Source: Owenia fusiformis (taxonomy: Eukaryota; Annelida; Polychaeta; Sabellida; Oweniidae). From it: a stretch of DNA of 60,000 nucleotides. A program made the position numbers and the translations under genes. The notes beneath the pieces were generated by a model. That model saw nothing but the letters and a program-made list of their open reading frames with translations, had not been told where the DNA came from and did no database searches. The DNA lies in contig CAIIXF020000005.1 in assembly GCA_903813345.2 (NCBI GenBank), positions 12,343,375 to 12,403,374 on the forward strand, written 5' to 3'. Below, in pieces: positions 55,992-60,000 of this stretch (its first letter is position 1; every line of letters begins with the position of its first letter).

Positions 55992-58900
55992 GTAAACTAA
56001 ACAATAGTCAACAATGGTCATCCATGTTGTTAGATTTATGTAACCTAGATGGAGAGCGGTGTTATATAACTCTTGTTATATTTCATCATCTAGAGCTAAT
56101 GGGTATGTATGCTGTTACCTTGATGTTGTGAGCCTGAAAATTATGTTTAAAGTCAAGTTTCACTGTCTGAGGTTTCAGTTACAAAAGTTTGACAGCTCGA
56201 GTTGCAAGTCTCAGGACATATGAACATTTGTGGGTATGTATCTGAGTGAACTGAGGTATACATTCCATTTGGGCATCCTGGCTAATGAAACCTAGCCAGA
56301 TGAAGAGCTTTGGATACATCAGGTAAGGTGATTTTTGTGCTATAACCTAGAAGTTGAGTTGGATGTGTTCTCTATATTTTTAACTCATGTATGATCACTG
56401 TTTGAGCTGAGTGGCAGTTTCTTTTTCAGGTCTTTAGGAACACTTGGCTGAAAATGTCTGTGTACAACTTAGTTAATTTAGAGTTCTGAATCTCATGAGC
56501 TCCGAAAATTTCTGGATAAATCAAAATACAATTCTGCTTATTTATTTATTCATGATGAAAGTTTCCCACTGAGTTTGTATGAATGTTGTTAAAATGAGTG
56601 ATGGAACAATTTGTCTTGGGATTCCCTGAATAGTCCAGTGCACTGAATAAGTTGTACATATGCTCTTTTAGTTCATTTATTGTCATTTGTGTATGTATCT
56701 GTGCAGTGTTGTTGTATGTGTGTATGAATATGACCTCAAGTGTGTTGGAGTGAGTTAGCCAATCAGTCACGGGCATTTGATACATCCAACTGGCTAATTA
56801 TTTCAATACCCTGAGGGAGAGATCTAGAGAGGTATGTATTTATTTGTGTTATTTATTCTTCTGAATACCAGATACTTAGCCTTGCCCAAGTCGGTATTTT
56901 TTACTTATCTGATCTTGAATTATTACCGCCTTGTACAATCCAATACATCTCCGCTGCTATTATGCTGAGATATTCAACAGTTTCGAGATTTCCATAATAC
57001 CTACGCTATCAGGGGTATCGCGAAACCTTATTGATTAACAGATATACGCGTGGACACGACGTGTGACTTCAGGCTGATTGACCAATCAAAACGTTATCAG
57101 GTTGAGCTGCACAGCAAAGCAATCTTCCCGTCTGCGACTTGAAATTCAATGATCTGATCGATCGTTTCTTTAGAGTTACAATATATTATGTAATTAAATG
57201 TACATAGGGAATGTAAGAGTCATTAATATAAATTAAATCATGCAATAGATTTAAAACTGATCTAGCGATGAAAATGCAAGACCTAGTCCAATGTAGCGGG
57301 TCATGTAGTCGTCGATCAGTGATTGAATCTCAGCCTACATGTTCATTTGAATTCAGCGATCGTTTCAACGTTTATTGTTGAAATCTTCTAACCTCCGGTT
57401 ACCGATCGATGTCTAGCATCCACTTAACTCTGATTAATATTTATCTGATAAAATATTTGTATTTTCATGATGAATTCATGCAAGATTTGTTCGTGAAACG
57501 TCCCGACGAAAAGTGTACTTGTTTTTGACCGTGCATAATAATGAGCTAGCGCTGCAGGGCCGTCGTTGATTGGTCAAATTTTACCGACATAAACATTGAG
57601 TCGGTAAAGCACGTGGCTTTCTCTTTTGTACAAGGCGGTCATAATAGAAATCAGATAGTAAAAGAGACCGACTTGGGCAAGGCTACCAGATACTGTACTC
57701 TGCATTTTTCAGTGCTTTTATATATTTCATGTTTTTTTGTGATATTGAAGTATTGTGGTTACAAAATTTATTCAATTACTTTTAGTTTATAAAATACTGT
57801 CACACTGGGAAATATTTAAACTTCAACTCCCAAGAATTTCAAAATATATTTTATGAATTAAATTTCTTTGATATTACACTTCATGAATTAGACTCACAAT
57901 TAAACTCACAATTACGAAATATAATAGCACACAATAAATGGGAGAGTACAGTAATTACTCTTGTTTTGCAGTCCTTGCCTGATGGAAGGAGGAAGAAGAG
58001 AAAAGTCATCCCAAGGGAATTAGGTAATCGCTGTGAAGGTCGCAATGGGGGTGATGCATTTGTATCGCGGCTGGAGCATGGACAAATGCATCCTGATTTC
58101 AGATTTTCGTGTTTAGAGAAATCAGTAATTTACCGAGAAAACACACCTGTGGTCCTTACCAAACAAAAACAAACTGGGGCTCTTGCCATACAAAAACAAT
58201 CTGGGGCTCTTGCCATACAAAAACAATCTGGGGCTCTTGCCATACAAAAACAATCTGGGGCTATTGCCATACAAAAACAATCTGGGGCTCTTGCCATACA
58301 AAAACAATCTGGGGCTCTTGCCATACAAAAACAATCTGGGGCTCTTGCCATACAAAAACAAATTGTTGTACTTACCAAACAAAAACAAACTGGGGCTCTT
58401 GCCATACAAAAACAAACTGATGTGCTACTTAGCAAACAAAAACAAACTGGGGCTCTTGCCAAACAAAAACAAACTGATGTGCTACTTACCAAACAAAATG
58501 CATCTGGGGCACTTGCCAAACAAAAAGAAACTGATGTGCTACTTAGCAAACAACAACTAACTGTGATACAAAAAGGGAATGAGGTACTTCCCAAACCATC
58601 TGTGGTACTTGCTAAACAAAACAGTGAAACCATCAAAATGAGGGAAAGTAAAAAGTCTGAAAACCCCATGCCATTGTGCTTGAATGAAACAAGACTTTCT
58701 GAAATTGCGTTTACTTGTTCAACTGACTCTTTGTATAAGAATGTTGCTCTTATATCATGTACAACTTCTGATATCCCTAATAACAATGCAAAACATCACA
58801 ATGTACTTACCGAACAAATTCAAGACACCTTGGTGACTAAATTAGCCACACTGTTATTACCAAGCGCTATTGTGAAATCTGAAAAGAAGAGACTGAGAAA

Positions 58901-60000
58901 ACTTACAAAAGTGAATGTGTCACCCAATGTTGAAACTATCACAGAAACTAGAGATACTTTGTTAGAAAACTGCACTGATACTCTGGGAAAATCTCAACGA
59001 ATTATTCAAGAAGTAAAATGTTTACTTACTAATAACAAGAACATTCTAAGATCCCTTTCAAAATCAGAAAAGTACTGGCGCAACAAAGTGAGAGGACAAG
59101 AAAGGTCAAAAGTGATTAGAATGAACACATCTAGAAACAAAATGGAACAACACTTAAAAAACAAGAGATGTGTGCAGTATTTTCTTACGAACACTCAGAA
59201 ATTTTCAAGTCGAAAACTTGGAAGGAAGAAAAGAAACTTAACTTCAAAGCAAGAAAAGCATTTACCTGACAATAACTATATAGCTTCAGAGTCTAAGAAG
59301 CATGTATTCACTAAACCTGATCTGGAACAGTATTTGTCTGACAACACTGTAAGAGTACCACCAATTGAAAAGAATGATTTCAAAATCTTAAACACAGAGA
59401 ATACTGAAATCAAAAACTGTTCAAACAGAAAACAACTGAAAAGATTCAAATATCTTAGTAACAACTCAGATATTGATAAAACTGAAAACTGTGAAAATGT
59501 GTCGGACACTGAAGATCCATACTTTCTGAAAATTGTGCAAGAAATGGAAGATATTTTTAATGATAATTCTCCACGTGTTCCACCAGTACTGATTCATGAT
59601 GAAACATTTTCTACTGCAAACCATAAAAATGAACCTAAAAAGAATGAGATCCCACAAAAGAATGGCAAAAGAAACAAACTGTTTAATGAAAATGTATGTA
59701 CACAGTCAGAATGTGGAGATATAAATACAAAATATGAAGCATCTCAAACTGGAGGTTACAAGCCAAAAAATAAATCCAAGAGTAAACCATGTGAAAGTTC
59801 TGATGATGTAACTGTTTTGAAAGAAACCTTCTGCAGGCCAATTGGAAATTTTAATCCCTTGCAAAACATTGAGAAAGTTAAGCTATGCAACATCCATCAT
59901 CTCAAGTATACATCAAAGAGCAATGATCCTGTATATAACAATGTTGACATTACCTTTATGAAGCCAAAATATGAATCCTTAAAACATATCACAGGTGATG
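55923..60000 (+). CDS. Large basic, probably nuclear protein, N-terminal 699 residues (two exons, open at right edge)
   Basis: Exon 55921-55991 starts ATG at 55923 and gives MARKPKAWRKREYVRRSKLD then LKK, with donor GTAAAC. After acceptor TTGTTTTGCAG, the exon at 57972 continues in phase 0 with SLPDGRRKKRKVIPREL and stays open to the window end: 676 codons without a stop, which chance would not give in DNA this rich in A and T. Basic clusters (GRRKKRKV at 28-35, LGRKKRN at about 439-445) look like nuclear localisation signals. Residues 91-219 are tandem repeats. The rest is rich in Lys, Asn, Ser and Thr, with acidic patches, no membrane segment and no domain I know. Long single exons of this sort often encode disordered parts of chromatin or zinc-finger regulators (inference). 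The end could be a donor at 59994-59995 (CAG|GTGATG) or the exon may run on. No family assigned. Confidence 0.82.
55992..56876. other. Intron of the second gene, left part; nothing recognised
   Basis: The read-through frame to 56131 and the minus-strand frame at 56546-56785 have no recognisable features. Confidence 0.45.
56877..57685. mobile_element. Mutator-like element, 809 bp, 9-bp duplication CCAGATACT
   Basis: Perfect direct repeats CCAGATACT at 56868-56876 and 57686-57694 flank the ends TAGCCTTGCCCAAGTCGG and CCGACTTGGGCAAGGCTA, a perfect 18-base inverted repeat extended imperfectly to ~70 bases (ACCGCCTTGTACAA / TTGTACAAGGCGGT). Inner arms also pair (TTGACCAATCAAAACG / CGTTGATTGGTCAA). 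CpG-richer than the host intron. No transposase. Confidence 0.92.
57972..60000 (+). CDS. Giant exon of the basic nuclear protein, partial
   Basis: Follows acceptor TTTTGCAG. Codon frame begins at 57972 and remains open to 59999. Open frames on the opposite strand (58130-58786 and others) and in the other plus frames over 58110-58560 exist only because the 27-base repeat is stop-free in several frames. Confidence 0.85.
58173..58559 (+). repeat. 27-bp coding tandem repeat (GALAIQKQS)
   Basis: Seven back-to-back 27-base units (58173-58361) encode (S/T)GALAIQKQ, six of them almost identical; one has GAIA. They pass into IVVLTKQKQ and then alternate TGALAxQKQ with a 30-base variant TDVLLSKQKQ up to 58559. 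All unit lengths are multiples of three, so the frame is preserved. The regular Gln/Lys/Leu spacing could form an amphipathic helix (inference). Confidence 0.95.

Noticed and set aside
58109-58560. Two plus-strand open frames over the repeat (WGSCHTKTI-like and NNLGLLPYK-like)
   Set aside because: They are alternative frames of the same 27-base repeat and stop soon after it; the third frame runs on to the window end.
58130-58786. 218-codon minus-strand open frame
   Set aside because: It is the antisense of the 27-base coding repeat and flanks; the plus frame is far longer, spliced in phase and extends well beyond the repeat.

Overview
The window is animal nuclear DNA: AT-rich, with small exons in long introns flanked by GT/AG junctions, and densely packed with short inverted-repeat transposons, palindromes, minisatellites and decayed transposase or reverse-transcriptase fragments. 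The kind of gene content (an IL-17-receptor-type SEFIR protein with an invertebrate-like layout) and the abundance of MITE-type elements suggest a marine lophotrochozoan, probably a mollusc such as a bivalve. That assignment is an inference from style and is not proven by the sequence. LAYOUT. Positions 1-~830 hold the 3' part of a non-LTR retrotransposon reverse transcriptase on the minus strand. Positions 3021-18485 (plus strand) hold eleven coding exons, all phase-compatible, of a single-pass receptor with an intracellular SEFIR domain that most resembles IL17RD/Sef. Its signal-peptide exon was not found. Its introns carry pogo/Tc1-like elements, several palindromes, a candidate SINE, an element with an 8-bp target duplication, and copies of two dispersed repeat families. 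From 18486 to about 55900 I see no convincing host gene. This roughly 37-kb stretch includes a composite repeat block at 20576-24460 (12-bp and ~450-475-bp tandem repeats plus a hairpin/AAT array), MITEs with clear target-site duplications at 25.9, 27.2 and 27.8 kb, a 42-bp minisatellite at 33.2-33.7 kb, two mariner-like transposase relics at 34 and 42 kb, TGACC-rich tandem repeats at 36.2-36.7 kb, a clean 267-bp tandem triplication at 48.3-49.1 kb, and a divergent ~130-165-bp array at 52.2-53.6 kb. SECOND GENE. From 55921 to beyond the right edge lies the 5' coding part of a second plus-strand gene. A short exon starts with ATG at 55923, followed by a very large exon that is open without a stop from 57972 to the window end (676 codons). 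It encodes a basic, hydrophilic, probably nuclear protein with a run of 9-residue repeats. I do not recognise the family. An 809-bp Mutator-like element with a perfect 9-bp target duplication sits in the intron between these two exons. HOW THE PARTS RELATE. The two genes show no evident functional link. The receptor is expected to act at the cell surface, relaying or modulating IL-17/FGF-type signals through SEFIR contacts. The second product is expected to be nuclear. Everything between them looks like repeat-driven sequence growth.
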